Source of the DNA: Hypericibacter sp963696655
GTDB taxonomy: Bacteria; Pseudomonadota; Alphaproteobacteria; Dongiales; Dongiaceae
Direction of reading: 5' to 3'
Assembly (NCBI GenBank): GCA_963696655.1
Contig: CAVOLB010000169.1
Location: 57,765-121,764 of the forward strand
Length of the DNA: 64,000 nt
Shown here: one piece after another, positions 54,044 through 62,716 of the stretch
Layout of the letters: the number at the start of each line of letters is the position of its first letter
Position numbering within the stretch: position 1 is the first letter of the stretch
Notes under the pieces: model-generated
What the model was told of the DNA's origin: nothing
The model's input: only the letters and a program-made list of their open reading frames with translations
Database searches by the model: none
Position numbers and translations under genes: made by a program

Positions 54044-54238
54044 CAATCGCGCCACGATGGGTGCCTACCTCTGAGGGCGTCAGAGACCTTCCCTCTCTGA
54101 CAAAGGCGCTTCCAGCCCGCCTCAGCACTGGCCCCCAAATGGCTGGAATTTGGATGTCCCATCCAGCTTCCCCCTGATGGACATCCCTCAAGCGCCGCGC
54201 TTCCGTCCCATCCCCGGAAGCGCGGCGCGGTTGTTTTG
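54044..54238 (+). ncRNA. Candidate small RNA with three stem-loops between acnA and ccmA
   Basis: Within a 590-bp gap without genes, three hairpins follow each other. SL1: GTCAGAGA (54079-54086) pairs with TCTCTGAC (54094-54101), loop CCTTCCC. SL2: GGATGTCCCATC (54152-54163) pairs with GATGGACATCC (54176-54186) with one bulged C, loop CAGCTTCCCCCT. SL3: 14-bp perfect arms at 54192-54205 and 54215-54228 with loop TCCCATCCC, followed by GGTTGTTTT, a Rho-independent terminator. A fourth small hairpin (54135-54153) overlaps SL2. All three loops are C-rich and could pair with Shine-Dalgarno sequences, as in several alphaproteobacterial trans-acting sRNAs. The 5' end is not defined; TTGGAC at 54008 is a possible -35. 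No peptide is apparent. Confidence 0.6.
54192..54238 (+). terminator. Strong Rho-independent terminator before ccmA
   Basis: GCGCCGCGCTTCCG and CGGAAGCGCGGCGC are perfect 14-bp arms, followed by GGTTGTTTT. It ends 113 bp before the ccmA start, so it terminates something transcribed from the acnA-ccmA gap rather than ccmA itself. Confidence 0.85.
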
Positions 54239-54350
54239 GGGGCGACCCTTCCCGATCGGCGACCGCTTCAGGGCGGCCCTCGCAAGCCGGACGAGCCGCA
54301 AGGTAGAGTGCGCGAGCCTCAATTCCCCGCGCCGCTCAAGGGTCCGCCTG

Positions 54351-55034
54351 TTGTCCTCGACGTCATCCCTCGCCTCACCGCTCCAGCCCACGGCGTCGGC
54401 CCTGCCGATCCCGACATTGCAGGTCGACGGCCTCGCCTGCCAGCGCGGCGACCGGCTGCTGTTCGAGAAAATGGGCTTCATGCTGATGGGCGGGGATCTT
54501 CTTCTGCTCACCGGTCCCAATGGCAGCGGGAAATCGAGCCTGCTGCGGCTCCTGGCCGGCCTCAACGCGCCGGCGGCGGGGCATATTTTCTGGCATGGCC
54601 GCGCCATCGGCGAGGATACGGTCGCCCATCGCCAGCGGCTGCAATTCCTCACCCATCTCGACGGGGTCAAGCCGGCGCTGACCGTGCTCGAGAATCTGCA
54701 GTTCTGGTCGGCGCTGATGGGCGGACCTGCCACGACGGCATCCTCGGCGCTCGCGGCCTTCGGCCTGGAGCGGATCGCCGATCTGCCGGCGCGCTTTCTC
54801 TCGGCGGGCCAGCGCCGGCGCCTGGCCCTCTCGCGCCTCGTCCTGAGGCCGGCCGCCTTGTGGCTGCTCGACGAGCCCTCGACCAGCCTCGACAGCGAGG
54901 GCGCGGAGCGGCTGCTGGCGGCGATCGCGAGCCATCGCGCGCGGGACGGCATCGTCATCCTCGCCACCCATGACCGCCTGGCGCTGCAGCCCACGCAGGA
55001 GCTTCGCCTCGCCGGCAGCGGGACCTTGCAATGA
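54351..55034 (+). CDS. ccmA: Cytochrome c maturation ABC ATPase CcmA
   Basis: A 227-aa ATPase of the CcmABCD complex, which releases holo-CcmE. Walker A is LTGPNGSGKSSLLRLLAGL, the signature is FLSAGQRRRLALSRLV and Walker B is LWLLDEPSTSLDSEG. Starting from the TTG at 54351 gives a normal length with AAGGG just upstream. A longer reading from 54150 would include the terminator hairpin and is rejected. It overlaps ccmB by ATGA. Confidence 0.9.
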   Translation: MSSTSSLASPLQPTASALPIPTLQVDGLACQRGDRLLFEKMGFMLMGGDLLLLTGPNGSGKSSLLRLLAGLNAPAAGHIFWHGRAIGEDTVAHRQRLQFLTHLDGVKPALTVLENLQFWSALMGGPATTASSALAAFGLERIADLPARFLSAGQRRRLALSRLVLRPAALWLLDEPSTSLDSEGAERLLAAIASHRARDGIVILATHDRLALQPTQELRLAGSGTLQ

Positions 55035-55750
55035 GCGCGCAGCAGGCCTTGGACCCGGCTCTCCCGGCCGCCGATCCCAGCCTCGCGCGCGCCTTCCTGG
55101 CGATCCTCGCGCGCGATCTGCGCCTCATCCTGCGCCACGGCTCGGAGGCGGCGACCGCCGTCGCCTTCTTCCTGCTGGCGACCCTGCTCTTTCCCTTCGG
55201 CCTCGGCCCCGAGCCCGAGCTCCTGGCGCGCATCGCCGCCGGCATCCTCTGGGTCGTGGCCCTGCTGGCCTCGCTGATCGCGCTCGATCGGCTGTTTGCC
55301 GAGGATTACCAGGATGGCAGCCTCGAGCAGCTGGCGCTGGCGCCGTTGCCGATGCCGCTGGTGGTGCTGGCCAAGCTCGCCGCCCATTGGCTCGCGACCG
55401 GATTGCCGCTGGTGATCCTGGCGCCGGTGCTCGCCCTCATGCTGCGGATGGACCCGGCGGGATTGCCGGCCCTGATCGGATCGCTGCTGCTGGGCACGCC
55501 CTGCCTCAGCCTGATCGGCGCCGTCGGTGCCGCCCTGGTGCTGGGCGCGCGGCGCGGCGCGCTGCTGCTGCCGCTCCTGATCCTGCCGCTCTACATCCCG
55601 GTGCTGATCTTCGGCACCGCCGCGGTCGACGCCGCCTTGTCGGGCCTGCCCGCGGCACCGCATCTGCAACTGCTCGGCGCGATCCTGCTGATCTCGCTCG
55701 GCGTCGGCCCCTTCGCGGCCGCGGCCGCGGCGAAGCAGGCGTTGAGCTGA
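55031..55750 (+). CDS. ccmB: Heme exporter membrane subunit CcmB
   Basis: A 239-aa inner-membrane protein with six helices, beginning with ILARDLRLILRHGSEAATAV and including FPFGLGPEPELLARIAAGIL. LDRLFAEDYQDGSLEQLALA is the conserved cytosolic loop. It pairs with CcmA in the CcmABC transporter. It starts within the ccmA stop codon. About 310 bp separate it from ccmC, unusual for this otherwise tight operon. Confidence 0.92.
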   Translation: MSAQQALDPALPAADPSLARAFLAILARDLRLILRHGSEAATAVAFFLLATLLFPFGLGPEPELLARIAAGILWVVALLASLIALDRLFAEDYQDGSLEQLALAPLPMPLVVLAKLAAHWLATGLPLVILAPVLALMLRMDPAGLPALIGSLLLGTPCLSLIGAVGAALVLGARRGALLLPLLILPLYIPVLIFGTAAVDAALSGLPAAPHLQLLGAILLISLGVGPFAAAAAAKQALS

Positions 55751-55838
55751 GGTTTCCTTCGTCCGCCGCCTCTAGAGAAGTCGTCGACGCCAACGCCTCT
55801 CCTTCGTCATCGCGCTCCTTCGTCACCCCTGCTCTCTT

Positions 55839-55918
55839 GTCACCCCCGCGAAAGCGGGGGCCCATGCCGATCCAGCGGTGTCGGTTGAAAGTTGGGTCCC
55901 CGCTTTCGCGGGGATGAC
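55839..55918. repeat. Intergenic inverted repeat inside the ccm cluster
   Basis: Near-identical to the element at 30326-30404. Arms of about 25 bp (55839-55864 and 55893-55918) contain the small palindrome CCCCGCTTTCGCGGGG. It occupies the gap between ccmB and ccmC; the rest of 55751-56059 shows no gene. Confidence 0.75.
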
Positions 55919-56059
55919 TGTGGGAGTGCGTGACAGCTGCCTCGAGGCGGGGAGGAGCGCTTCCTCACGCAATCGTTCCCCTTTGCGTCCCCCTCCCCCT
56001 CACGCGATCGTTCCCCCCTTGCGGCCCTTTGCCGCTTGGCAAGGGCTGCCCCCGGCGCC

Positions 56060-56794
56060 ATGCTCGAAGCCCTGATGTCGTTGCACCGCTTCGCCAATCC
56101 CGCGCGCTTTCAGCGCCTGTCGCGCCGGCTGATGCCGTGGCTCGTCGGTGCCTGCCTGCTGCTGTTTCCGATCGGTCTGCTGCTGGCCTTCCTGGCGCCG
56201 GCCGACTATCAGCAGGGGCTCTCGGTGCGCATCATGTATGTGCATGTGCCCTCGGCCTGGATGGGCCTTCAGATCTATGCGCTGATCGCCGTCGCGAGCG
56301 CGGTCGCGCTGATCTGGCGTCATCCGCTGGCCGATCTCTTCGCCAAATCGGCGTCGCCGATCGGGGCCGCCTTCACCGCGATGGCACTGGCGACGGGGTC
56401 GCTCTGGGGCAAGCCGATGTGGGGCACCTGGTGGGTCTGGGATGCGCGCCTGACCTCGATGCTGATCCTGTTGTTCCTCTATCTCGGCCATATGCTGCTC
56501 TTCAGCGCCTTCGACGACCGGGTGCGCGGGCAGCGCGCGGCGGCGGTGCTGGCGCTGGTGGGCGCCATCAATCTGCCGATCATCAAATTCTCGGTGAACT
56601 GGTGGAACACGCTGCACCAGCCGGCCTCGATCCTGCGCTGGGGCGCGCCCACCATCGACCCCTCCATGCTCTGGCCGCTCTTCGTCATGGCGATCGCCTT
56701 CAATGCCTATTTCGCGGTGACGCTGCTCCTGGGCATGAGGGCCGAGCTGCTCGAGGCGCGGCTCAGGGCCTTGCAATATGGCCGCGCGGCCTGA
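56060..56794 (+). CDS. ccmC: Heme handling protein CcmC
   Basis: A 244-aa membrane protein that attaches heme to CcmE. The tryptophan-rich WWD domain reads MWGTWWVWDARLTSMLIL near residue 118, and the external histidines are in RIMYVHVPSAWMG and NTLHQPASILR. Six helices are predicted. The start is uncertain between 56060 and 56075. Confidence 0.92.
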   Translation: MLEALMSLHRFANPARFQRLSRRLMPWLVGACLLLFPIGLLLAFLAPADYQQGLSVRIMYVHVPSAWMGLQIYALIAVASAVALIWRHPLADLFAKSASPIGAAFTAMALATGSLWGKPMWGTWWVWDARLTSMLILLFLYLGHMLLFSAFDDRVRGQRAAAVLALVGAINLPIIKFSVNWWNTLHQPASILRWGAPTIDPSMLWPLFVMAIAFNAYFAVTLLLGMRAELLEARLRALQYGRAA

Positions 56795-56936
56795 GGCCGG
56801 GCAGCGCCCTCACCTAAATTTCTGTTATTATTCAGGCCATTGATATCATCGGGCCGGCATCGGCGCGGCAGGGCGTCGCTGGCGGGGCCGGCACTCCCGG
56901 TGCTATAAGCCCCCGCGGTCACCGGCATGGGCGAGC

Positions 56937-57158
56937 ATGAGCGACGGGTTGGACAGCTTCTTCGACATGGGCGGCTACGGCGCGTTCGTCTGGCCCGCCT
57001 ATGCGCTGGTCGCTGCGCTCCTGGTCTGGCTCCTGGTCGCGCGCATCGGCCGGCTGAAGCGGCGCGAGAGCGAGCTCGCCCGGCTCGAGCAGGCCCGTGA
57101 GGACGAGCGGCCGCCGGCCAAGTCCGCGCCAATTTCTTCCGCGAAAGAGCGGGCATGA
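56937..57158 (+). CDS. ccmD: Heme exporter accessory protein CcmD
   Basis: A 73-aa single-helix protein (GGYGAFVWPAYALVAALLVW) with a basic cytosolic tail (RIGRLKRRESELARLEQARE), exactly the CcmD architecture. It stabilises CcmE binding to CcmC. Overlaps ccmE by ATGA; 142 bp separate it from ccmC. Confidence 0.88.
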   Translation: MSDGLDSFFDMGGYGAFVWPAYALVAALLVWLLVARIGRLKRRESELARLEQAREDERPPAKSAPISSAKERA

Positions 57159-57628
57159 CCCGCAAGCGCCAGCGCCTGATCGTGCTGTTGCTGGCGCTGC
57201 TGCTGGGCGGCGGCGCCACGGCGCTGGTGCTCAGCGCCTTCAGCGACAATCTCGTCTTCTTCTACAGCCCGACGGATCTGCAGACCAAGCAGGTTCCGGT
57301 CGGGCGTTCCTTACGGATCGGCGGTCTCGTGCAGGAAGGCAGCGTCACGCGCGACGCCGATGGCGTCACGATTCATTTCATCGTGACCGATCTCAAGAAC
57401 AGCGTGCCCGTGACTTATAGCGGCGTGCTGCCGGACCTGTTCCGGGAAGGCCAGGGCGTCGTGGCCGAGGGAACGCTGGCCGCCGATGGCGGCTTCACCG
57501 CGCGCTCGGTGCTGGCCAAGCATGACGAGAAATACATGCCGCGCGAGGTCGCCGAGGCCTTGAAGAAGTCCGGCGAATGGCGCGGCGATGAGGCGACAAC
57601 CGGGACGACGAGCGGAGCCACGCCATGA
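57155..57628 (+). CDS. ccmE: Periplasmic heme chaperone CcmE
   Basis: A 157-aa membrane-anchored OB-fold protein. One N-terminal helix (RLIVLLLALLLGGGATALVL) is followed by the beta-barrel. The covalent heme-binding His123 is in SVLAKHDEKYMPREVA. It carries heme from CcmC to CcmF. Overlaps ccmF by ATGA. Confidence 0.95.
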   Translation: MTRKRQRLIVLLLALLLGGGATALVLSAFSDNLVFFYSPTDLQTKQVPVGRSLRIGGLVQEGSVTRDADGVTIHFIVTDLKNSVPVTYSGVLPDLFREGQGVVAEGTLAADGGFTARSVLAKHDEKYMPREVAEALKKSGEWRGDEATTGTTSGATP

Positions 57629-59604
57629 TCGTCGAGCTGGGCCATTACGCGCTGATCCTCGCCTTCCTGGTGGCGCTGCTGCAATCGACCATCCCGCTGG
57701 TGGGCGCGCAGCGCAACAATGCGCGCTGGATGGCGATGGCGAAGCCGGGCGCGCTCACGCTCTTCGTCCTGATCGCCTTCGCCTTCGGCAGCCTGATGCG
57801 CGCCCATATCCTGTCGGACTTCTCGGTCCGCAACGTGGTCGAGAACTCGCATTCGCTCAAACCGATGCTCTACAAGATCACCGGGCTCTGGGGGAACCAC
57901 GAGGGCTCGCTGCTGCTCTGGGTGCTGATCCTCGCGATCTATGGCGCCTCGGTGGCGCTCTTCGGCAACCGCCTGCCGACGCGGCTCAAGGCCCGAGCGC
58001 TCGCCGTGCAGGCGATGATCGCGCTGGGCTTCCTCGCCTTCATGCTCTTCACCTCCGATCCCTTCGCGCGCGTCTTCCCGCCGCCGCCCGACGGCAACGA
58101 TCTCAATCCGCTGCTGCAGGATCCGGGCCTCGCCTTCCATCCGCCGATGCTCTATCTGGGTTATGTCGGCTTCTCGATGGCCTTCTCCTTCGCCGTCGCC
58201 GCGCTCATCGAAGGCAAGGTGGACGCCGCCTGGGCGCGCTGGGTCAGGCCCTGGACGCTCGCCGCCTGGATCGCGCTGACCGCCGGCATCGGGCTGGGGA
58301 GCTGGTGGGCCTATTACGAGCTGGGCTGGGGCGGCTGGTGGTATTGGGACCCGGTCGAGAACGCCTCCTTCATGCCCTGGCTGCTCGGGACCGCGCTGCT
58401 GCATTCGGCGATCGTGGTCGAGAAGCGCGACGCGCTCAAAGCCTGGTGCATCCTGCTCGCGATCCTCACCTTCGCGCTCAGCCTGATCGGCACCTTCCTG
58501 GTGCGCTCGGGCGTGCTGACCTCGGTCCATGCCTTCGCGGTCGATCCCGCGCGCGGCATCTTCATCCTGGCCCTCCTCGTCCTCTATGTCGGCGGCGCGC
58601 TCGCGCTCTTCGCCTGGCGCGCGCCTGTGCTCAAGGGCGGCGGCCTGTTTCAGCCGGTGAGCCGCGAGGGCGCGCTGCTGCTGAACAATCTCCTGCTGGC
58701 GACGGCCTGCGCCACGGTCTTCATCGGCACGCTCTATCCGCTGTTCCTCGACGTGACCGGCGGCGGCGCCGTCTCGGTCGGGCCGCCTTACTACAACGCG
58801 ACCTTCGTGCCGGTGATCCTGCCCATGCTGCTGCTGATGGGAGTGGGCCCGCTCCTCGCCTGGAAGCGCGGCGATCTCGGCGGGGCGCTGACGCGGCTCT
58901 GGATCGCCGGCCTCGCAGCACTCGCGATCGCGGCGCTCACCTGGTGGCTCCATCGCGGCGGTCCGATCCTGGCGCTGGTCGGCATGGCGGCCGGCGGCTG
59001 GGTCGCCGCTTCGGTCTTCGTCGAGCTCGCCACGCGCATCGGCCTTGCCCGCAGCGGGCTCGGGGTCTCGCTGCGCCGTCTGGTCCAGCTGCCGCGCGGC
59101 GCCATCGGCATGACGGTCGCGCATCTGGGCCTCGCCATCGCCATCTTCGGCGTCACCGGTGCCGCCGCCTGGAAGGAAGAGCATGTCGCCAATCTCGCGG
59201 TCGGGCAGAGCCTCGATCTCGGCGCCTATGAGTTCCGCCTCGACGACGCGCGGCGCATCGACGGCGTGAATTACTGGGCCTATCGCGGCCAGTTCACCGT
59301 CTCCAAGAACGGCTCCCCGATCGCGGTGCTGCATCCGGAGCGCCGGCTCTATTGGGTCCAGCGCATGCCGACGACCGAGGCCGCGATCCACAGCAACGGG
59401 CTTGCCGATCTCTATGCCGTGCTGGGCGATCCCGACGGCAAGGGCGGCTGGACCGTGCGCATCTATCGCGAGCCGCTGGTGCCGCTGATCTGGGGCGGCG
59501 TGCTGGTGATGGTGCTGGGCGGATTCGTATCGCTCTCCGACCGGCGCTACCGTGTCGGCGCGCCGGCGCAGCGCCGCGCGGCGCTCGCCGCGGCGCGCGC
59601 GTGA
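57625..59604 (+). CDS. ccmF: Cytochrome c heme lyase CcmF
   Basis: A 659-aa membrane protein with about 14 helices. The WWD domain is ELGWGGWWYWDPVENASFMP near residue 235, and the surrounding histidines (NHEGSLLLWV, FHPPMLYLGYVG) bind heme. It joins heme to apocytochrome c with CcmH and CcmI. The length matches E. coli CcmF (647 aa). Confidence 0.95.
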   Translation: MIVELGHYALILAFLVALLQSTIPLVGAQRNNARWMAMAKPGALTLFVLIAFAFGSLMRAHILSDFSVRNVVENSHSLKPMLYKITGLWGNHEGSLLLWVLILAIYGASVALFGNRLPTRLKARALAVQAMIALGFLAFMLFTSDPFARVFPPPPDGNDLNPLLQDPGLAFHPPMLYLGYVGFSMAFSFAVAALIEGKVDAAWARWVRPWTLAAWIALTAGIGLGSWWAYYELGWGGWWYWDPVENASFMPWLLGTALLHSAIVVEKRDALKAWCILLAILTFALSLIGTFLVRSGVLTSVHAFAVDPARGIFILALLVLYVGGALALFAWRAPVLKGGGLFQPVSREGALLLNNLLLATACATVFIGTLYPLFLDVTGGGAVSVGPPYYNATFVPVILPMLLLMGVGPLLAWKRGDLGGALTRLWIAGLAALAIAALTWWLHRGGPILALVGMAAGGWVAASVFVELATRIGLARSGLGVSLRRLVQLPRGAIGMTVAHLGLAIAIFGVTGAAAWKEEHVANLAVGQSLDLGAYEFRLDDARRIDGVNYWAYRGQFTVSKNGSPIAVLHPERRLYWVQRMPTTEAAIHSNGLADLYAVLGDPDGKGGWTVRIYREPLVPLIWGGVLVMVLGGFVSLSDRRYRVGAPAQRRAALAAARA

Positions 59605-59629
59605 CGACAAGCGGATTCGCAAGCGTCCC

Positions 59630-60193
59630 ATGACCCTCCCCTCGCGCCGGATTCTGTTTCTGCTGCCGATCCTGCTGTTCGCCGGCGTCGCGGCCTATTT
59701 CCTGCTGCGGCTGGGCGAGGATCGCGATCCGAGCCAGATCCCCTCGGCCCTGATCGACCGCCCGGTGCCGGAGTTCTCGCTGCCCGGCATGACCGCGCTG
59801 GATGGCGGCCTGACTCACGCCGACGTCATGCGCACCGGCAACGAGGGCAAGGTCACGGTCGTGAATTTTTTCGCCAGCTGGTGCCTGCCCTGCCGCGCGG
59901 AGCATCCTTTGCTGAGCGAGCTCGCGAAACATCCGAACGTCGCGCTCTATGGCATCCTCTATAAGGACGAGCCCGCGGCGGCGGCCGACTGGCTGAAAGA
60001 ACTCGGCAATCCCTATGCCGCCATCGGCAACGATGCGAAGGGCCGCACCGGAATCGATTTCGGCATCTCGGGCGTGCCGGAGAGCTTCATCATCGACCGC
60101 GCCGGCCATATCCGCTATCGGCAATGGGGCCCGCTGGATCAGCCGACAATCGACAAGACGATCATGCCGCTGCTCGACGAGCTGACGAAATGA
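59630..60193 (+). CDS. ccmG: Thiol:disulfide interchange protein CcmG/DsbE
   Basis: A 187-aa membrane-tethered thioredoxin. N-terminal helix ILFLLPILLFAGVAAYFLLR, active site FFASWCLPCRAEHPLL (WCxxC, residues about 83-87) and the cis-Pro region GVPESFIIDRAG. It reduces apocytochrome thiols before heme attachment. Start at 59630, stop overlapping the ccmH start. Confidence 0.93.
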   Translation: MTLPSRRILFLLPILLFAGVAAYFLLRLGEDRDPSQIPSALIDRPVPEFSLPGMTALDGGLTHADVMRTGNEGKVTVVNFFASWCLPCRAEHPLLSELAKHPNVALYGILYKDEPAAAADWLKELGNPYAAIGNDAKGRTGIDFGISGVPESFIIDRAGHIRYRQWGPLDQPTIDKTIMPLLDELTK

Positions 60194-60699
60194 GGCGGCG
60201 GATTTTTTCGCTGGGCTGTCTCGCGGCCCTCCTGCTGTCGGCGATGATCGGCCTGGCGCAGGCGGTCGAGCCCGGCGAGATGCTGGCCGACCCGGCGCTC
60301 GAGGCGCGCGCGCGCACCATCAGCCGCGATATCCGCTGCCTCGTCTGTCAGAACCAGTCGATCGACGATTCGCAGGCCGATCTCGCCCATGACCTGCGCG
60401 TGCTGATCCGCGAGCGGCTGACCGCCGGCGACAGCGACGATCAGGTGCGCGCCTTCCTGGTCGCGCGCTATGGCGATTTCGTCCTGCTGGAGCCGCCGCT
60501 CAAGCCCAAGACCTATCTGCTCTGGTTCGGGCCGGCCGCGATCTTCCTCCTCGCGCTGCTGGCGATCGCCCTCTATTTCCGCCGGCGCCGTTCCGAAGCA
60601 GCGCCGGCCGCCTTGACGCCTGAGGAGCAGGCGCATCTGCGGGCACTCCTGGCGCGCGATGCCGAAGAAAGCGCGCCGCCGGGCGGGAGCCCGCCATGA
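60190..60699 (+). CDS. ccmH: Cytochrome c maturation protein CcmH
   Basis: A 169-aa protein with a signal peptide (IFSLGCLAALLLSAMIGLAQ), the redox motif IRCLVCQNQSIDDSQADLAH (CxxC), and a C-terminal helix (YLLWFGPAAIFLLALLAIAL). It corresponds to the N-terminal half of E. coli CcmH, the C-terminal half being the separate CcmI. It reduces apocytochrome with CcmG. ATGA overlaps link it to both neighbours. Confidence 0.93.
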   Translation: MRRRIFSLGCLAALLLSAMIGLAQAVEPGEMLADPALEARARTISRDIRCLVCQNQSIDDSQADLAHDLRVLIRERLTAGDSDDQVRAFLVARYGDFVLLEPPLKPKTYLLWFGPAAIFLLALLAIALYFRRRRSEAAPAALTPEEQAHLRALLARDAEESAPPGGSPP

Positions 60700-62123
60700 C
60701 CCTGCTCTGGATTGCCATCGCGCTGCTGACGGCGGCGTCCCTGCTGGCGCTGCTCTGGCCTTTGCTGCGCGCGGCCGAGCCGGTACCGCCGGTCGGCGGC
60801 GACGATGCGGTCTATCGCGACCAGCTGAACGAGCTCAAGCGCGATCTCGAGCGCGAGCTGATCGATCCCGACGCGGCCGCCTCGGCCCGGCTCGAGATCG
60901 AGCGGCGGCTGCTCGCGACCGATGTCGCGCCGCCGCCGCCCCGCCGCCAGCCCGCCATCACGCGACGCCGGCTCGTGCTGGTGCTGGCGGCGATCCTCGC
61001 GGCAGGCGCCCCCATCCTCTATCTCGAGCTGGGCGCGCCCGGCTTGCCCGACCAGCCGATGCGGCAGGCCTCGCTGCCGCCGCGGTCGGTCGACACGGCC
61101 GTGCCGCCGCCCACGCCCGCGCTGCAGCCGCTGGCCGATGCGGCGAAGCTGCTCGCGGCCAAGCTCGATGCCAACCCGTCCGACGCCGCCGGCTGGGCGC
61201 AGCTCGGCGATCTCTATCTGACCCTGCAGCGTTTCGAGGAGGCGGCCACGGCGCTGGAGCAGGCGATCCAGCAGAACGCCGATCCCAAGCTAACCCAGGC
61301 CCGCTATGGCGAGGCGCTGACGCAGATGGCCGAGGGCCAGGTGACGCCCGACGCCGCCGCCGCCCTGCGCAAGGGCCTGGCGGCCGATCCGGCCGATCCG
61401 CGCGCGCGCTTCTATCTGGCACTGGCCGCGGCCGAAGCCGGCCGGATCGACGAGGCGATCGCCGCCTGGAATCAGCTGCTGGCCGAAGCGCCGCCCGATG
61501 CCGGCTGGCGCCAGATGGTCGAGCAGACCATCGCCGCCGCCCAGCGCGCCAAGGCCGGCATGGCCATGGCGACCGCGCCCGGCGCCGCGCCACCGCCGTC
61601 GGACGGCAGCGGCACCGCCCCTTCCGCCGATGGCCCTTCCACCGACGATATGGCGGCCATGGCGAACCTCACGCCCGAAGAGCGCGAGGCCAAGATCCGC
61701 GCCATGGTCGACGGCCTGGCGCAGCGCCTGCAGACCGATCCCAACGATCTCGAGGGCTGGCTCAAGCTGTCGCGCTCCTATGGCGTCTTGGGCCAAAGCG
61801 ACAAGGCGGTGGAAGCCCTGGGCCATGCGGCCGCCCTCGCCCCCGACCGCACCGACATCCAGCTCGATTACGCCGGGGCCCTGCTGCAGGGATCGCCCGA
61901 GACGGCACCCCTGCCGCCCGCCTTCGACGAGACCCTCGCCCGGGTGCGCGCCAAGGACCCCGGCAATCTGGCGCTGCTCTATTTCGACGGGCTGGGGGCC
62001 GCAAGGGCCGGCCGGCCGGCCGACGCCCGCAAGCTCTGGACCCGGCTCCTGGCGGCCATGCCGGCGGATGCCCCCTTGCGCTCGCATCTTCAGGACCAGA
62101 TCAACGCCCTGCCGGCGGATTAG
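60696..62123 (+). CDS. ccmI: Cytochrome c maturation TPR protein CcmI
   Basis: A 475-aa protein with an N-terminal helix, a leucine-zipper-like loop (DQLNELKRDLERELID), a second helix (RRRLVLVLAAILAAGAPILY) and a periplasmic TPR domain (WAQLGDLYLTLQRFEEAATA and two more clusters). It presents apocytochrome c to the CcmFH complex. It is the last gene of the ccm cluster; the GC content falls abruptly after its stop. Confidence 0.9.
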   Translation: MTLLWIAIALLTAASLLALLWPLLRAAEPVPPVGGDDAVYRDQLNELKRDLERELIDPDAAASARLEIERRLLATDVAPPPPRRQPAITRRRLVLVLAAILAAGAPILYLELGAPGLPDQPMRQASLPPRSVDTAVPPPTPALQPLADAAKLLAAKLDANPSDAAGWAQLGDLYLTLQRFEEAATALEQAIQQNADPKLTQARYGEALTQMAEGQVTPDAAAALRKGLAADPADPRARFYLALAAAEAGRIDEAIAAWNQLLAEAPPDAGWRQMVEQTIAAAQRAKAGMAMATAPGAAPPPSDGSGTAPSADGPSTDDMAAMANLTPEEREAKIRAMVDGLAQRLQTDPNDLEGWLKLSRSYGVLGQSDKAVEALGHAAALAPDRTDIQLDYAGALLQGSPETAPLPPAFDETLARVRAKDPGNLALLYFDGLGAARAGRPADARKLWTRLLAAMPADAPLRSHLQDQINALPAD

Positions 62124-62227
62124 ATTGTCTGCGGAGTGCTGTCCGAACTAGAGGGCCGGTGTCCTAAGTCCAGGAACCAAGCGTTCGATTAGTCGTTTCT
62201 TAGGAAGCAGACTAACAGGATGCCCAG

Positions 62228-62491
62228 ATGAAGGCTGAGCTTGAAAATATCTTAAAATGGACAAATGCCAAGCTGGCGGCGGGTCAAGAGCCGCCATGGG
62301 CCTGGTACCAATACATGAAGCTACGCGAGACGCTTGAGGTGATCTTGGCGGGAATGGAAGCCGTCACCACGGATCATTCACCACAATCGGTTCCGCATCC
62401 GGAAAGGCATCTCCGACTAGTGGAGTCCACCGATCCGCAAGATAGCACTCCACCCCATCCTGCTGGGCTGCCGGCACAGTTGCCCATGTGA
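62228..62491 (+). CDS. Small conserved-looking hypothetical protein
   Basis: An 87-aa protein beginning MKAELENILKWTNAKLAAGQ, followed by EPPWAWYQYMKLRETLEVIL and a Pro/His-rich tail. The N-terminal half looks like a genuine folded helical unit, and similar small proteins are, from memory, recurrent in rhizobial genomes. The last 40 residues lie antisense to the GIY-YIG-like gene (62364-62491), so one of the two termini may not be real. Function unknown. Confidence 0.55.
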   Translation: MKAELENILKWTNAKLAAGQEPPWAWYQYMKLRETLEVILAGMEAVTTDHSPQSVPHPERHLRLVESTDPQDSTPPHPAGLPAQLPM

Positions 62492-62714
62492 CGCGAAGCG
62501 TCCCGCTTTGACGATAAGCAACGATTTCGCTGTCATTCCGGTGTGCCTTAATCCGTTCGGCAATGTTGCCTTGGCCAACGCGCACAACACGAGCCGGATT
62601 ACCATCGTGCCAAATGATATAGATGCCAGAAGCGTTCACTGTCGAAAGATTGACGTTATCAAATGGGCACCAATGCCCAGGTTCGCCGCATTTGATCCAT
62701 GAAAGGTTGAGCAT
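62364..62714 (-). CDS. GIY-YIG-like small protein
   Basis: A 116-aa protein. SGIYIIWHDGNPARVVRVGQ contains the GIY element and a divergent second element (VVRVG instead of YIG). It is followed by IAERIKAHRNDSEI with an Arg and His in the expected helix, and VECYLADRWTPLVGD with a Glu that could be the metal ligand. The pattern suggests a GIY-YIG-related fold, with catalytic competence unclear. It begins 2 bp after the stop of the winged-helix-like gene upstream, so the two form an operon. Codon use and GC are lower than in the rest of the window. Confidence 0.5.
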   Translation of the reverse strand: MLNLSWIKCGEPGHWCPFDNVNLSTVNASGIYIIWHDGNPARVVRVGQGNIAERIKAHRNDSEIVAYRQSGTLRVTWATVPAAQQDGVECYLADRWTPLVGDAFPDAEPIVVNDPW

Positions 62715-62716
62715 GA

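Noticed and set aside
53876..54100. 74-codon frame between acnA and ccmA
   Set aside because: No ribosome-binding site or domain; it runs through the first hairpin of the candidate small RNA.
57415..59631. 738-codon open frame antisense to ccmF
   Set aside because: ccmF is unambiguous on the plus strand and fits its operon.
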